Positions 1 to 7,234 of a stretch of 10,831 nucleotides of DNA are shown here, one piece after another. This DNA is from an uncultured Ruminococcus sp. (GTDB taxonomy: Bacteria; Bacillota; Clostridia; Oscillospirales; Ruminococcaceae): the NCBI GenBank assembly GCA_947177935.1, contig CAMWWG010000017.1, positions 1 through 10,831 on the forward strand, read 5' to 3'. A program made the position numbers and the translations under genes. The notes under the pieces were generated by a model. The model made no database searches, was not told where the DNA came from, and saw only the letters and a program-made list of their open reading frames with translations. Each line of letters begins with the position of its first letter. The first letter of the stretch is position 1.

Positions 1-10
1 CATAATTTTA

Positions 11-44
11 TCCCTGCTTCCTTTCTGAAAGCAGGGACTTTTTT
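11..44 (+). terminator. Rho-independent terminator of a gene entering from the left
   Basis: Positions 11-19 (TCCCTGCTT) pair perfectly with 29-37 (AAGCAGGGA) around a 9-nt loop, and a run of six T follows at 39-44. This is the standard layout of an intrinsic terminator reading rightward. The gene it would end lies outside the window. On the minus strand the same stem is followed only by TAAAATTATG, so it would be a weak terminator for rqcP. Confidence 0.75.
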
Positions 45-52
45 GACAGGCT

Positions 53-90
53 GAACCGCCTGTTTCTCAGGCGGTTCTTGTGCTTTTTGT
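53..90 (+). terminator. Second hairpin between convergent genes, possible backup terminator
   Basis: Positions 53-62 (GAACCGCCTG) and 68-77 (CAGGCGGTTC) form a perfect 10-bp GC-rich stem with the 5-nt loop TTTCT. A T-rich stretch at 81-90 follows on the plus strand, interrupted by TTGTGC. It lies directly behind the rqcP stop codon on the minus strand, where no U-tract follows. It may act as a second plus-strand terminator or protect the 3' end of the rqcP transcript. Confidence 0.5.
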
Positions 91-92
91 AT

Positions 93-338
93 TTACTTGC
101 TGAGTACTTCATACATCCCCACAGCATCCGCTTTTGTGGCATGCTCCGGGATTCCCAGAACACGGACTTTTACCGGTTTGCTCCCCATCTGGATTTCAAT
201 GACATCCTGTAATTTGACATCATAGGACGCTCTTGCAACTTTTCCATTGACAAGCACTTTTCCGGCATCGCAGACTTCATTGGCAATTGTACGCCGTTTA
301 ATTAATCTCGAATTTTTCAGATATTTGTCCAGTCTCAT
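93..338 (-). CDS. rqcP: RqcP, S4-domain ribosome-associated quality control protein (YabO family)
   Basis: This 81-residue protein is nearly all S4 RNA-binding domain. It opens with MRLDKYLK, followed by the basic RLIKRR segment (residues 11-16) and the VLVNGKVARAS strand-turn (about 28-38). This matches the YabO/RqcP family in length and sequence. In Bacillus, RqcP works with RqcH on split 50S subunits carrying stalled peptidyl-tRNA and supports C-terminal alanine tailing of the nascent chain. The start ATG matches the family N-terminus, although the upstream ribosome site is weak (AAGAAAG about 13 nt away). It is the last gene of the leftward cluster, 38 nt after the lipoprotein gene. Its proximity to mazG and HU matches the order seen in many Firmicutes and supports the assignment. 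Confidence 0.93.
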   Translation of the reverse strand: MRLDKYLKNSRLIKRRTIANEVCDAGKVLVNGKVARASYDVKLQDVIEIQMGSKPVKVRVLGIPEHATKADAVGMYEVLSK

Positions 339-376
339 AAATTCTATGCGCTTTCTTTATTATTTTAATATTTTAA

Positions 377-1369
377 TTACTCTCTTGCTTTGTCAATCCA
401 TAATGCCGGATTGCCCGGATCATCATCCTGCTGTGAATTTTCGGGGTCTTCCGGATCTTCCGCAATCCCAAACACTGCCGTCAGGTTCTCCGCCGTGATT
501 TCATACCGGCACAAGGAAGAATCTGCATCCAGCACATCCGGCACAGTAAACCAACTGCTGCCTAAAGTATTCTCCCTGTCCATGTGAATATCCAGCAACG
601 GCGCTCTGTCCATGTCAATATTCATGCCCATTTCAGAATACACTTCATAACTGTATTCTCTTGTGGGATAACAATATTCTGACCGGATTGCAAGACCGCT
701 CTTTTCTGTCGCCGACGGTTCATATTCCCGGACAGCCAGATAAGTACCATCTACCATAACAGAACCCTGTATTGTGCAGATACAGTTCCTGTAGGGACGA
801 TAGAAGAAATTATAACTGTAATTGCTGACCGGAATGCTGTCCGCCCAGATCACCTGCAAGCCATTGTATCGGTAGAGATACGCCGTGCTTGTGGTCTGGA
901 TCAACAGCTCCGGGATGTCATCGTCATCCAGATACAGCAGCAGGAATTTCACATCTATTGTGTTGCTTTCGTCCGCAAGCTGATTCTCATAACCGGCATT
1001 TTTCAGAAATAAATAATAAGCTTCCTCCCAGTTGGAAACTGTCTGCCGTGTGTCCGGGCTATACTCCGAAACAGCCTGTGTTGCAGGAACAGTCTCCGTC
1101 ACAGCTTCTGTGACTGGCTGAAATAAAATACTCTGATATTCCGTTGTTGCCTCCGGATTGTCATCCGCAACGGGAACAGCCGGTTCTGTCTCTGTCAGGA
1201 CGGTTTCCTGCTCGGGGGAGGGAATGCTTAAAATTCCCTCCAGCGTGTCAGGCGCTTCCCATTGTGCATCGCACCCGGTAAAAATCATGAGTGACGACAG
1301 GCAAGTGAAAATTCCGGCGCAGAGAACAGATTTTCTCAGGATATTCGTCATAGACATCACCATGGACAT
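377..1369 (-). CDS. Predicted lipoprotein with Thr/Glu-rich linker, function unknown
   Basis: The 330-residue product has a lipoprotein signal peptide: basic N-region (residues 11-13, LRK), hydrophobic core (15-30) and a lipobox-like IFTGC, with Cys33 the predicted lipidated residue. Phe at position -3 is slightly atypical. Residues about 50-110 form a low-complexity Thr/Glu/Pro/Val linker. A folded region of about 112-300 follows and contains LYLDDDDIPELLIQ (145-158), an acidic motif of a kind common in clostridial surface proteins and suggestive of divalent-cation binding. The tail (304-320) is highly acidic and Pro-rich. I do not recognise a named family. The first ATG lies 9 nt after the HU stop; in-frame ATGs at codons 3, 5 and 7 are alternatives, and the last leaves a more typical signal peptide. 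It is presumably anchored outside the cytoplasmic membrane and is the only visibly secreted product in this cluster. Confidence 0.8.
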   Translation of the reverse strand: MSMVMSMTNILRKSVLCAGIFTCLSSLMIFTGCDAQWEAPDTLEGILSIPSPEQETVLTETEPAVPVADDNPEATTEYQSILFQPVTEAVTETVPATQAVSEYSPDTRQTVSNWEEAYYLFLKNAGYENQLADESNTIDVKFLLLYLDDDDIPELLIQTTSTAYLYRYNGLQVIWADSIPVSNYSYNFFYRPYRNCICTIQGSVMVDGTYLAVREYEPSATEKSGLAIRSEYCYPTREYSYEVYSEMGMNIDMDRAPLLDIHMDRENTLGSSWFTVPDVLDADSSLCRYEITAENLTAVFGIAEDPEDPENSQQDDDPGNPALWIDKARE

Positions 1370-1378
1370 AGAAAAAAA

Positions 1379-1663
1379 TCAGTCCTTCTTGGGGTTGACA
1401 GCGTCTTTGAGACCTCTGCCGGATTTGAATGCCGGTGCTTTGCCTGCCGGGAGCTGAATCGGTTCACCTGTGCGAGGATTCAGACAACGTTTTTCCTTGC
1501 GTTCCCGGACATCGAACGTGCCGAACCCGGTCAGGACGACTTTTTCGCCCTCTGCGAGCGCATCACGGATGGTATCAAAAATAAAATTCACATCTTCCTC
1601 AGCATCTTTTCTCTTGCGGTCTCTGGTCTTGGCATAAAGCGCAATCAGTTCAGATTTGGTCAT
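1379..1663 (-). CDS. hup: HU family DNA-binding protein
   Basis: This 94-residue protein has the complete HU fold. The N-terminal helical dimerisation part (residues 1-38) is followed by GFGTF (46-50) and the DNA-binding arm with NPRTGEPI (62-69), which carries the conserved Pro63 that intercalates at DNA bends. The C-terminus is PAFKSGRGLKDAV. HU wraps and bends DNA without strong sequence preference and compacts the nucleoid. The start is fixed by an excellent ribosome site, AGGAGGA at 1671-1677, 7 nt upstream. It lies 53 nt after mazG and 9 nt before the lipoprotein gene. The N-terminal half is more charged than usual (TRDRKRKDAEED, residues 13-24), but no key residue is missing. Confidence 0.95.
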   Translation of the reverse strand: MTKSELIALYAKTRDRKRKDAEEDVNFIFDTIRDALAEGEKVVLTGFGTFDVRERKEKRCLNPRTGEPIQLPAGKAPAFKSGRGLKDAVNPKKD

Positions 1664-1696
1664 AAAAATTTCCTCCTGTAAAATTAATAATAAATA

Positions 1697-1719
1697 TAAA
1701 TTTTTAATTTAAAAATTTA
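1697..1719. repeat. AT-only palindrome in the mazG-HU spacer
   Basis: TAAATTTTTAA (1697-1707) and TTAAAAATTTA (1709-1719) are exact reverse complements around one T, and the right arm includes the mazG stop codon. The spacer 1664-1716 is almost pure A+T apart from the HU ribosome site. A pure A/T hairpin is a weak terminator at best. It may loosen coupling between mazG and HU or form part of an HU promoter, for which I see no convincing -35 element. Confidence 0.5.
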
Positions 1720-2508
1720 TTGTTTTGCCTGTTCCCAGTAAGTATCCAGTTCCTGGACGGACAGATCCGGCATGTGTTTTTGATCCTGCGTCATAAGCTG
1801 TTCTGCCTTTTCAAAGCGCCGGATGAATTTTTCTGTGGATTCAGATAATGCCTGTTCCGCATCAATCTTTAATTTTCTTGCCGTGTTCACACAGGAAAAT
1901 AACAAATCACCGAGTTCTTCCCGGATGTTTGCAGAATCCTGTTTCCGGATTGCATCCTGTAATTCCTGATATTCAACCGGAATACAAGCAGCAGCATCCT
2001 GAACGGATGCAAAATCCATCCCGGCACGGGCGGCACGTTTGCCGACTTTCTGGGCTCTTGTGAGCGCCGGGAGGGACTTCGCAACACTTCGGAGCGTATC
2101 TGCGTCAGTTTCCTGTTGTTTTGTCTCTTTCTTGATCTGATCCCAGTTTTTCAGAACTGTTTCTGTATTCTCTGCTTTGACATCGCCGAAGACATGCGGA
2201 TGCCGGATGATTAACTTCTTGCAGATGCTGTCACAGACAGATTCAAAATCAAATGCCTGTTCTTCTTCTGCAAGGACACAGTGAAAAATCACCTGTAACA
2301 AGACATCGCCTAATTCTTCCTGCATCAGCTCCATGTCCAGCAGATCAATTGCCTCCACGGCTTCATAGGTTTCTTCCAGAAAATCATTTCGGATAGATCT
2401 GTGATTCTGTTCCTTATCCCAGGGACAGCCCTCCGGACTGCGGAGCAATTTCACAATCTCCCGGAGATCCTGGATTGTGTATGTCTCTTTCTGCGGATAT
2501 TCTATCAT
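1717..2508 (-). CDS. mazG: MazG family nucleoside triphosphate pyrophosphohydrolase
   Basis: This 263-residue protein has two tandem MazG domains. The first holds the signature CPWDKEQ (28-34), EETYE (45-49) and EELGD (64-68), the acidic residues that bind magnesium and the nucleotide phosphates, followed by RHPHVFGD (102-109). The second repeats EELGD at 197-201. The family hydrolyses (d)NTPs to the monophosphate and pyrophosphate, and serves to clear non-canonical nucleotides and, in E. coli, to modulate ppGpp-related stress. Length and layout match E. coli-type MazG. The tetrapyrrole-methylase-like N-terminal domain found in B. subtilis YabN is absent. The start has AGGTGA 6 nt upstream and lies 18 nt after the trpS stop, so the two are probably cotranscribed. 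Confidence 0.95.
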   Translation of the reverse strand: MIEYPQKETYTIQDLREIVKLLRSPEGCPWDKEQNHRSIRNDFLEETYEAVEAIDLLDMELMQEELGDVLLQVIFHCVLAEEEQAFDFESVCDSICKKLIIRHPHVFGDVKAENTETVLKNWDQIKKETKQQETDADTLRSVAKSLPALTRAQKVGKRAARAGMDFASVQDAAACIPVEYQELQDAIRKQDSANIREELGDLLFSCVNTARKLKIDAEQALSESTEKFIRRFEKAEQLMTQDQKHMPDLSVQELDTYWEQAKQ

Positions 2509-2526
2509 ACGCTGTCACCTGATTTT

Positions 2527-3558
2527 TTATCTTATTTCAGACGCAACAAAGCCGATTTTGCGATAGACTTTGTTTAAGATTCTCTGCGAATAACGCAGTG
2601 CCTCCGCTCCGCATCTGGTATAGCATTCCTTGAGATATGCCTTGTCAGCGATTAATTTTGCATATTCTTCCCGGACGGGTGCAAGGTGGTCTGCGACTGC
2701 CTCGCCGACTGCAAGCTTGAACGTCCCGTAGCCCTGCCCGTCAAATTCTTTTTCTGCATCCTGGATGGATTTGCCGGTCACTGCGGAATAAATTGTCAGC
2801 AGATTATTAATGCCGTCCTTGCCTTCCTGGAATTTGATTTCAGATCCGCTGTCGGTCACAGCACGTTTGCATTTCCGGATGATCGTGTCTTTGTCATCCA
2901 GAATTAAAATAACAGCATTTGGATTTTCGTCAGATTTTGACATTTTCTTAGTCGGATCCTGCAGGGACATGACTTTTGCGCCAAGCGGTGACACATACCC
3001 CTCCGGGACTGTGAATAACTCACCGTAACGGCTGTTGAATCTTCTGGCAATTGTCCGGGCAAGTTCCAGATGCTGCATCTGATCTGCGCCAACCGGCACC
3101 AAATCCGCATTATAGACCAGAATATCCGCCGCCATCAATACAGGATAATCAAACAATCCTGCATTGATGTCCTCCGGATGCTTCTGACTCTTGTCTTTGA
3201 ACTGTGTCATTCTGGATAACTCCCCGAACTGTGCGGAACAGTTCAGCACCCAGGATAACTGCGCATGGGTCGGCACATGACTCTGGATAAATAACAAAGA
3301 TTTCTCCAGATCAATCCCACAGGCTAATAACTGCGCATAAGCCTCCAGGGTTTTTTGCCGGAGCTTTGCCGGGTCAATCTTCACAGTAATGGCATGTTCA
3401 TCCACAACACAGTAAATGCACCGGTATTCTTCCTGCAATGGTTTCCAGTTCCGGATTGCGCCGATATAATTTCCGAGCGTGAATGTCCCGGTCGGCTGAA
3501 TCCCACTGAAAATTAATTTTTTCTGTTCCGGCTTCTGCTCTGTGTGCTGTTCGCTCAT
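2527..3558 (-). CDS. trpS: Tryptophanyl-tRNA synthetase
   Basis: This 343-residue class I synthetase charges tRNA-Trp with tryptophan using ATP. The HIGH-equivalent motif reads PTGTFTLGN (22-30), similar to the TIGN form of the E. coli enzyme. KMSKS is intact at 205-209. Other family landmarks are CIYCVVDEHAITV (47-59), FGELSRMTQFKDKS (111-124), DYPVLMAADIL (137-147) and VGADQ (156-160). About 13 extra polar residues precede the usual N-terminus. The start codon overlaps the stop of the upstream unknown gene in an ATGA, and no strong ribosome site is present, which suggests translational coupling. No T-box or trp leader is visible, as expected for an internal operon gene. Confidence 0.97.
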   Translation of the reverse strand: MSEQHTEQKPEQKKLIFSGIQPTGTFTLGNYIGAIRNWKPLQEEYRCIYCVVDEHAITVKIDPAKLRQKTLEAYAQLLACGIDLEKSLLFIQSHVPTHAQLSWVLNCSAQFGELSRMTQFKDKSQKHPEDINAGLFDYPVLMAADILVYNADLVPVGADQMQHLELARTIARRFNSRYGELFTVPEGYVSPLGAKVMSLQDPTKKMSKSDENPNAVILILDDKDTIIRKCKRAVTDSGSEIKFQEGKDGINNLLTIYSAVTGKSIQDAEKEFDGQGYGTFKLAVGEAVADHLAPVREEYAKLIADKAYLKECYTRCGAEALRYSQRILNKVYRKIGFVASEIR

Positions 3559-4097
3559 GCCTGTGCACCGCTTTCCGGAAGATTCTCTGCATCACGGAGC
3601 TGTGCCACTCTCAGTGCGCCCATGACTTGCTGATATAAATGATAAATCACACGTTTTTCCCTTGCATCCATGTAGACTGTCTGCGGATTGATTTCTGCCT
3701 TGAAAATTCCCCGCTTGGTCAGCATGTAAATATAATGCATCCCTGCGACCGGGAGCGGAAACTGTGAAGTTCTCTTGCAGGTCTGCTTGAGAGCTGTGGC
3801 ATTGACAACCAGATTCCTTGCTGCCTGGACAACGGATTTATATTTCGTGGATGCGCCGGTATATTCACCGCCGTTGTTAAAATATAAATTCGCAGCGCCG
3901 TTGATAAAGCACACCATGGATGCCATGACGGTGTTGCCCATCGGGATGTCAATCACGATGCCGTAAACTTCATCGGATTTGAACTTCATGTTGGAAAACT
4001 GTGCCGGCGGAATGTGCAGAGCACTGTTCCGGGTTGCCAGATACTTGGGTGTGACCGGATAGGGGTCAAGCGGAGAACGTCTTCTTACTACTGCCAT
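3555..4097 (-). CDS. Conserved-looking hypothetical protein coupled to trpS
   Basis: This 180-residue protein does not match a family I recognise. It starts with a very basic segment (MAVVRRR) and then a Pro-rich stretch (9-32). The core of about 43-105 is rich in hydrophobic and Gly/Asn residues and includes GIVIDIPMGNTVMASM (46-61) and YFNNGGEYTGAS (72-83). Next comes a helix-prone segment (86-110) and the strand-like HYIYMLTKRGIFKAEI (121-136). No signal peptide or clear membrane segment is seen, so it is probably cytoplasmic. Translation is well supported: AGAAAGGA lies about 11 nt before the ATG, and the stop overlaps the trpS start by 4 nt. Codon use and composition resemble the neighbours. 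The coupling suggests coordinated dose with TrpRS but does not reveal function. Confidence 0.8.
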   Translation of the reverse strand: MAVVRRRSPLDPYPVTPKYLATRNSALHIPPAQFSNMKFKSDEVYGIVIDIPMGNTVMASMVCFINGAANLYFNNGGEYTGASTKYKSVVQAARNLVVNATALKQTCKRTSQFPLPVAGMHYIYMLTKRGIFKAEINPQTVYMDAREKRVIYHLYQQVMGALRVAQLRDAENLPESGAQA

Positions 4098-4147
4098 GAT
4101 TACTAAAATCCTTTCTTGTCAATAAAAATTTTTTTAAATTTAAATTT

Positions 4148-5350
4148 TTAATCAAAAATTTCCTTTGTGAGCTGTCCCAGAATTGCAATGCCCTTGTCAA
4201 TGGCATCATCCGTGGGCGTGGAATAATTCAGCCGGAAAGAACTGGTCTGATCGCTTTCGGATACCATGAAGGCATTACCCGGGACAACGGCAATTTTGTA
4301 TTCCTGGACAGCTTTCTGACAGAACCCTGTCATGTCAGCGCCATCTGGGAGAGTGCACCACAGGAACAGACCACCCTGCGGACGAGTACAGGCAATTTTT
4401 TCAGAAAAATGCTTCTGAATACCGGAAAGCATTCTTCCGGCTTTCTGCCGGTAGATCTCCCGGAGTTTTGCCAGATGTGCATCAAAATCCACCCTGTTCA
4501 TGAATTCATAGGCAAGCATCTGTCCGAAATTATTCGTCTGCACGTCGGAAACCTGCTTGCAGACTGTCATCTTGGAAATTACCTCACGAGGTGCTATCCC
4601 GTAACCGACACGAATGCCCGGCGCAAGAATTTTGGAAAAGCTCCCGGCATAGATCACCCTGCTGTCTGTGTCCATGCTCTTGATGGACGGCACATCCTCT
4701 CCGGCAAATCGTAAATCGCCATAAGGATTATCTTCCAGGATCATAGTATTATATTTCTGTGCAAGCGCATATAGTATCTTACGACGGGCAAGCGTTGTGG
4801 TTTTTCCCGTCGGATTCTGGAAGTTCGGGATCAGATAAATCAGTTTCGTGTCAGGATTGTCTTTCAGTGCCTGTTCCAGCAATTCCGGATTCATGCCGTC
4901 TTCATCCATAGAAACGCCGACCAGATTGACGTTGTAGGACTTGAACGCATTGAGCGAGCCGATAAAGCTCGGTGCTTCACAGATCAGTGTGTCACCGGGA
5001 TTGCACAGGGATTTACATGCAAGTTCCATGACCTGCTGTGCACCGGATGTGATAATTAAATCATCCCTGTCCGGATCAAAATTTCCCTGATTCTGCATTC
5101 TGGATTTCATCAATTCCCGGAGTGGCAGATACCCTTCCGTAATACCGTACTGAAGCACGGCAACGGGATTGTGTTCCAGAAGTTCCGCAGAAATTTTCCG
5201 GATTTCCTCCACCGGGAATGCCTCCGGTGCGGGATTGCCTGCGGCGAATGAGATCACGCCGGGGACAGATGTGAATTTGAGAATCTCACGAATGGCAGAT
5301 GCCCGCAAGTGAGAAACTTTTTCAGAGAACTGATATTGCATAGATTGCAT
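4148..5350 (-). CDS. Class I/II PLP-dependent aminotransferase (LysN/ARO8-like)
   Basis: This 400-residue fold-type-I aminotransferase resembles the 2-aminoadipate/aromatic aminotransferase group and the catalytic half of MocR regulators, but it has no winged-helix domain. Landmarks are SFAAGNPAPEAFP (34-46), QNPTG with Asn179, DNPYGDLRF with Asp207 and Tyr210, SFSK with Lys240 as the PLP Schiff base, GIRVGYG with Arg247, and FRLNYS with substrate-carboxylate Arg373. The substrate cannot be read from sequence; aromatic, branched-chain or 2-aminoadipate/glutamate pairs are all plausible. The reading frame is open to 5440, but ATG 5350 is preferred: AAAGGA lies 7-9 nt upstream, and the extra 30 residues would lie across the predicted promoter. 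It is first in the leftward cluster, 50 nt before the unknown gene. Confidence 0.92.
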   Translation of the reverse strand: MQSMQYQFSEKVSHLRASAIREILKFTSVPGVISFAAGNPAPEAFPVEEIRKISAELLEHNPVAVLQYGITEGYLPLRELMKSRMQNQGNFDPDRDDLIITSGAQQVMELACKSLCNPGDTLICEAPSFIGSLNAFKSYNVNLVGVSMDEDGMNPELLEQALKDNPDTKLIYLIPNFQNPTGKTTTLARRKILYALAQKYNTMILEDNPYGDLRFAGEDVPSIKSMDTDSRVIYAGSFSKILAPGIRVGYGIAPREVISKMTVCKQVSDVQTNNFGQMLAYEFMNRVDFDAHLAKLREIYRQKAGRMLSGIQKHFSEKIACTRPQGGLFLWCTLPDGADMTGFCQKAVQEYKIAVVPGNAFMVSESDQTSSFRLNYSTPTDDAIDKGIAILGQLTKEIFD

Positions 5351-5411
5351 AACATCATCCTTTGCATTAATTTTTTTTAAATTAATTCTGCGTTTGCAGA
5401 GGGCTGATTCT

Positions 5412-5440
5412 ATTATAGCACATAATTTTGATTTCGGCAA
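5412..5440 (-). promoter_or_regulatory. Sigma-A-type promoter for the aminotransferase-trpS-mazG-hup-rqcP cluster
   Basis: Read on the minus strand, TTGCCG (5440-5435) is followed after exactly 17 nt by a consensus TATAAT (5417-5412), preceded by the extended TGn element. Transcription would begin near 5405 and give a leader of about 55 nt. The leader carries a small hairpin (TCTGC/GCAGA, 5388-5401) before the ribosome site. This is the only good promoter seen for the minus-strand genes. Confidence 0.75.
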
Positions 5441-5464
5441 CAGAAATTTTAAAAAAAATCTGTA

Positions 5465-5490
5465 AATTTCTGAAAAATTTTTCAGAAATT
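5465..5490. repeat. Perfect 26-bp palindrome in the divergent intergenic region
   Basis: AATTTCTGAAAAA (5465-5477) is the exact reverse complement of TTTTTCAGAAATT (5478-5490). The half-site CAGAAAT occurs again at 5441-5447, next to the -35 box of the divergent promoter, and TCTG occurs at 5459-5462. The palindrome lies 18 nt before the flippase ribosome site (AAAGGAG, 5508-5514). It could be an operator for a dimeric regulator or a hairpin in the flippase leader. The rest of the 173-bp gap (5351-5523) is AT-rich, and no plus-strand promoter stands out. Confidence 0.55.
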
Positions 5491-5523
5491 CTAAAAAATT
5501 TTATCAGAAAGGAGATTTTTTAT

Positions 5524-7224
5524 ATGAAAAAACAAAGTTTCCTTCAGGCGTCCCTGCTCCTGACGGTCTCGGCGGTCTTTGCCAAGCTGTGCGGTGCGCT
5601 GTTCAAGCTTCCTCTGACAAACCTCCTGGGCGGTACAGGGATGGGTTATTTCAGTTGCGCCTATGGATTATTCCTGCCGTTGTATGCGGTGTTCGTAACA
5701 GGAATTTCCACAGCCGTGGCAAAACCTGTTGCAGATTTTGCCGGACGTGGGAATCTCCCGGCGGCGCTTCGTATCCGGCATGTCGCCCGGATTTTCTGTG
5801 CCGGAATGGGACTTGCCGGGACAGTTCTGGCGATTGTACTTGCAAAATCCTTCACGCTCCGGACTTCCGGTTCTCTGGATGCCTATCCGGCAGTCCTGGC
5901 AATTGCGCCGGCGGTGTTTCTGTGCTGTCTGACCGCCGTGGAACGTGGTTATTACGAGGGCTTGTGCAGTATGACGCCGACTGCTGTCTCGCAGGGGATG
6001 GAAGCTGTTACAAAATTAATTTCCGGTTTGTTTCTGGGAAAATTATTTTATAATCTTAATTATCTAAATTTAAATTTTTCTCCGGAAAGCCGGGGGGCAC
6101 TGGGTGCAGTCCTGGGCGTGACACTCTCCACGCTGACAGGCTATCTATGGATGATTTTCCAGAATTTTATGCAGAAAAATCAAAATAAAAATTTAAAAAA
6201 TCAAGATATAACTCCTGATAATCTCCCGGCAGACCGGGAAATTTTCAAGATCCTGATCCGGCTCATGATTCCGGCAGCGCTCGGCGCACTGGTGACAAAT
6301 CTGACATCCCTGGTTGATCTGATGACAATGATGCGCTGTTTTCAGAATATGCTTGCGGAAAATATTACCGGATTTTATCAGAAAGCCTGTATCTCTTCTG
6401 AAATCCCCGTCCGGGATGCTCCGGCATTCGTTTACGGCTCATTCATGGGATTGTCCGTGACAGTGTTCAATCTTGTGCCGTCCCTGACGAATATGCTTGC
6501 AAAAGGTGTCCTCCCCTGTACTGCACAGGCGTGGGCTGCCGGAGATCGCAAAAGCGCTGCAAATTACGCAAGACAAGTCCTGATTCTCACAGGAATGCTT
6601 GCCATCCCAGCAGGATGTGGGATTTTCGTACTGGCTGAACCGGTTCTGGAATTTTTATTTGCCGGACGAGATGCCGAAATTCTCACGGCGTCCGCCGGAT
6701 TACGATGGCTTGCGCCTGCGCTGATTTTCTTGTGTCTGGCGTTTCCAGTATTCAGTTTGCTGCAAGCAATCGGGAAAGAACATCTCCCCGTACAAATCAT
6801 GCTTGCCGGGATTGTCGTAAAAATTCTGCTGAATTTCTTGTTAATTCCGGAATTCTGCACCGCCGGAGCGGCAATTTCCACAAGTGTCTGCTATCTGGTA
6901 ATTTTAATATTGGCCATTCTGGCGCTCCGGAAAGCGCTCTATGAAAAATCTGATAAAAAAACCGGAGAAAATCTGCATCTTGTTAAGCCGTTTTTCTCGC
7001 AGATCTGGGGAGGGATTTTGTGTGCCGGGTCGGCATGGGTGTGTTATGACAGACTGCTGTTTCACGGAATACATCAGAAAATTTCGTTAATGCTTGCAAT
7101 TCTGTGTGCAGTTCTGATCTATATTCTGGTATTATTTTTAAGTTCCCAGAAAGAATTCAAAGAATTGAAAGAAATCAGGGAATCCGGAAAAATCCGGAAA
7201 AGCCGGCAGGCGAAAACAAATTAA
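5524..7224 (+). CDS. SpoVB/MurJ-like polysaccharide or lipid-linked precursor flippase
   Basis: This 566-residue integral membrane protein belongs to the MVF/MATE-like superfamily that includes SpoVB, YabM and MurJ. The N-terminus (SFLQASLLLTVSAVFAKLCG, then LFKLPLTNLLGGTGMGYFS) is the typical first segment. About 12-14 hydrophobic helices follow, and the protein ends in a basic tail (about 540-566). Members move undecaprenyl-linked precursors across the cytoplasmic membrane; whether this one handles lipid II, a capsule unit or a spore-wall precursor cannot be read here. ATG 5524 is chosen because AAAGGAG lies 9 nt upstream; the frame is open further 5' only through the AT-rich palindrome. 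Two AT-rich, Asn/Lys-rich loops (residues about 173-187 and 215-231) interrupt the otherwise GC-richer gene. It is divergent from the aminotransferase gene. Confidence 0.9.
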   Translation: MKKQSFLQASLLLTVSAVFAKLCGALFKLPLTNLLGGTGMGYFSCAYGLFLPLYAVFVTGISTAVAKPVADFAGRGNLPAALRIRHVARIFCAGMGLAGTVLAIVLAKSFTLRTSGSLDAYPAVLAIAPAVFLCCLTAVERGYYEGLCSMTPTAVSQGMEAVTKLISGLFLGKLFYNLNYLNLNFSPESRGALGAVLGVTLSTLTGYLWMIFQNFMQKNQNKNLKNQDITPDNLPADREIFKILIRLMIPAALGALVTNLTSLVDLMTMMRCFQNMLAENITGFYQKACISSEIPVRDAPAFVYGSFMGLSVTVFNLVPSLTNMLAKGVLPCTAQAWAAGDRKSAANYARQVLILTGMLAIPAGCGIFVLAEPVLEFLFAGRDAEILTASAGLRWLAPALIFLCLAFPVFSLLQAIGKEHLPVQIMLAGIVVKILLNFLLIPEFCTAGAAISTSVCYLVILILAILALRKALYEKSDKKTGENLHLVKPFFSQIWGGILCAGSAWVCYDRLLFHGIHQKISLMLAILCAVLIYILVLFLSSQKEFKELKEIRESGKIRKSRQAKTN

Positions 7225-7234
7225 AGATTTCCGC

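Noticed and set aside
2527..2650. Possible unusual HIGH motif or truncation of TrpRS
   Set aside because: TLGN is close to the TIGN form in the E. coli enzyme, KMSKS is intact and the length is normal, so the enzyme appears ordinary.
4098..4147. TTGACA on the minus strand just before the unknown 180-residue gene as a promoter
   Set aside because: A -10 element at 17 nt would fall on the start codon and no suitable hexamer is there; the match is likely chance.
5351..5440. Longer start of the aminotransferase at 5440
   Set aside because: The extension overlaps the predicted -35 and -10 elements; ATG 5350 has AAAGGA at good distance and matches the usual family start.
5428..5523. In-frame 32-residue N-terminal extension of the flippase from ATG 5428
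   Set aside because: It would translate the AT-rich palindrome into Lys/Phe/Ile-rich sequence unlike the family, while ATG 5524 has an excellent ribosome site (5508-5514) and the expected family N-terminus.
5589..6053. 154-residue Cys/Arg-rich open frame on the plus strand
   Set aside because: It lies wholly within the flippase gene in another frame, has no ribosome site and no family resemblance.
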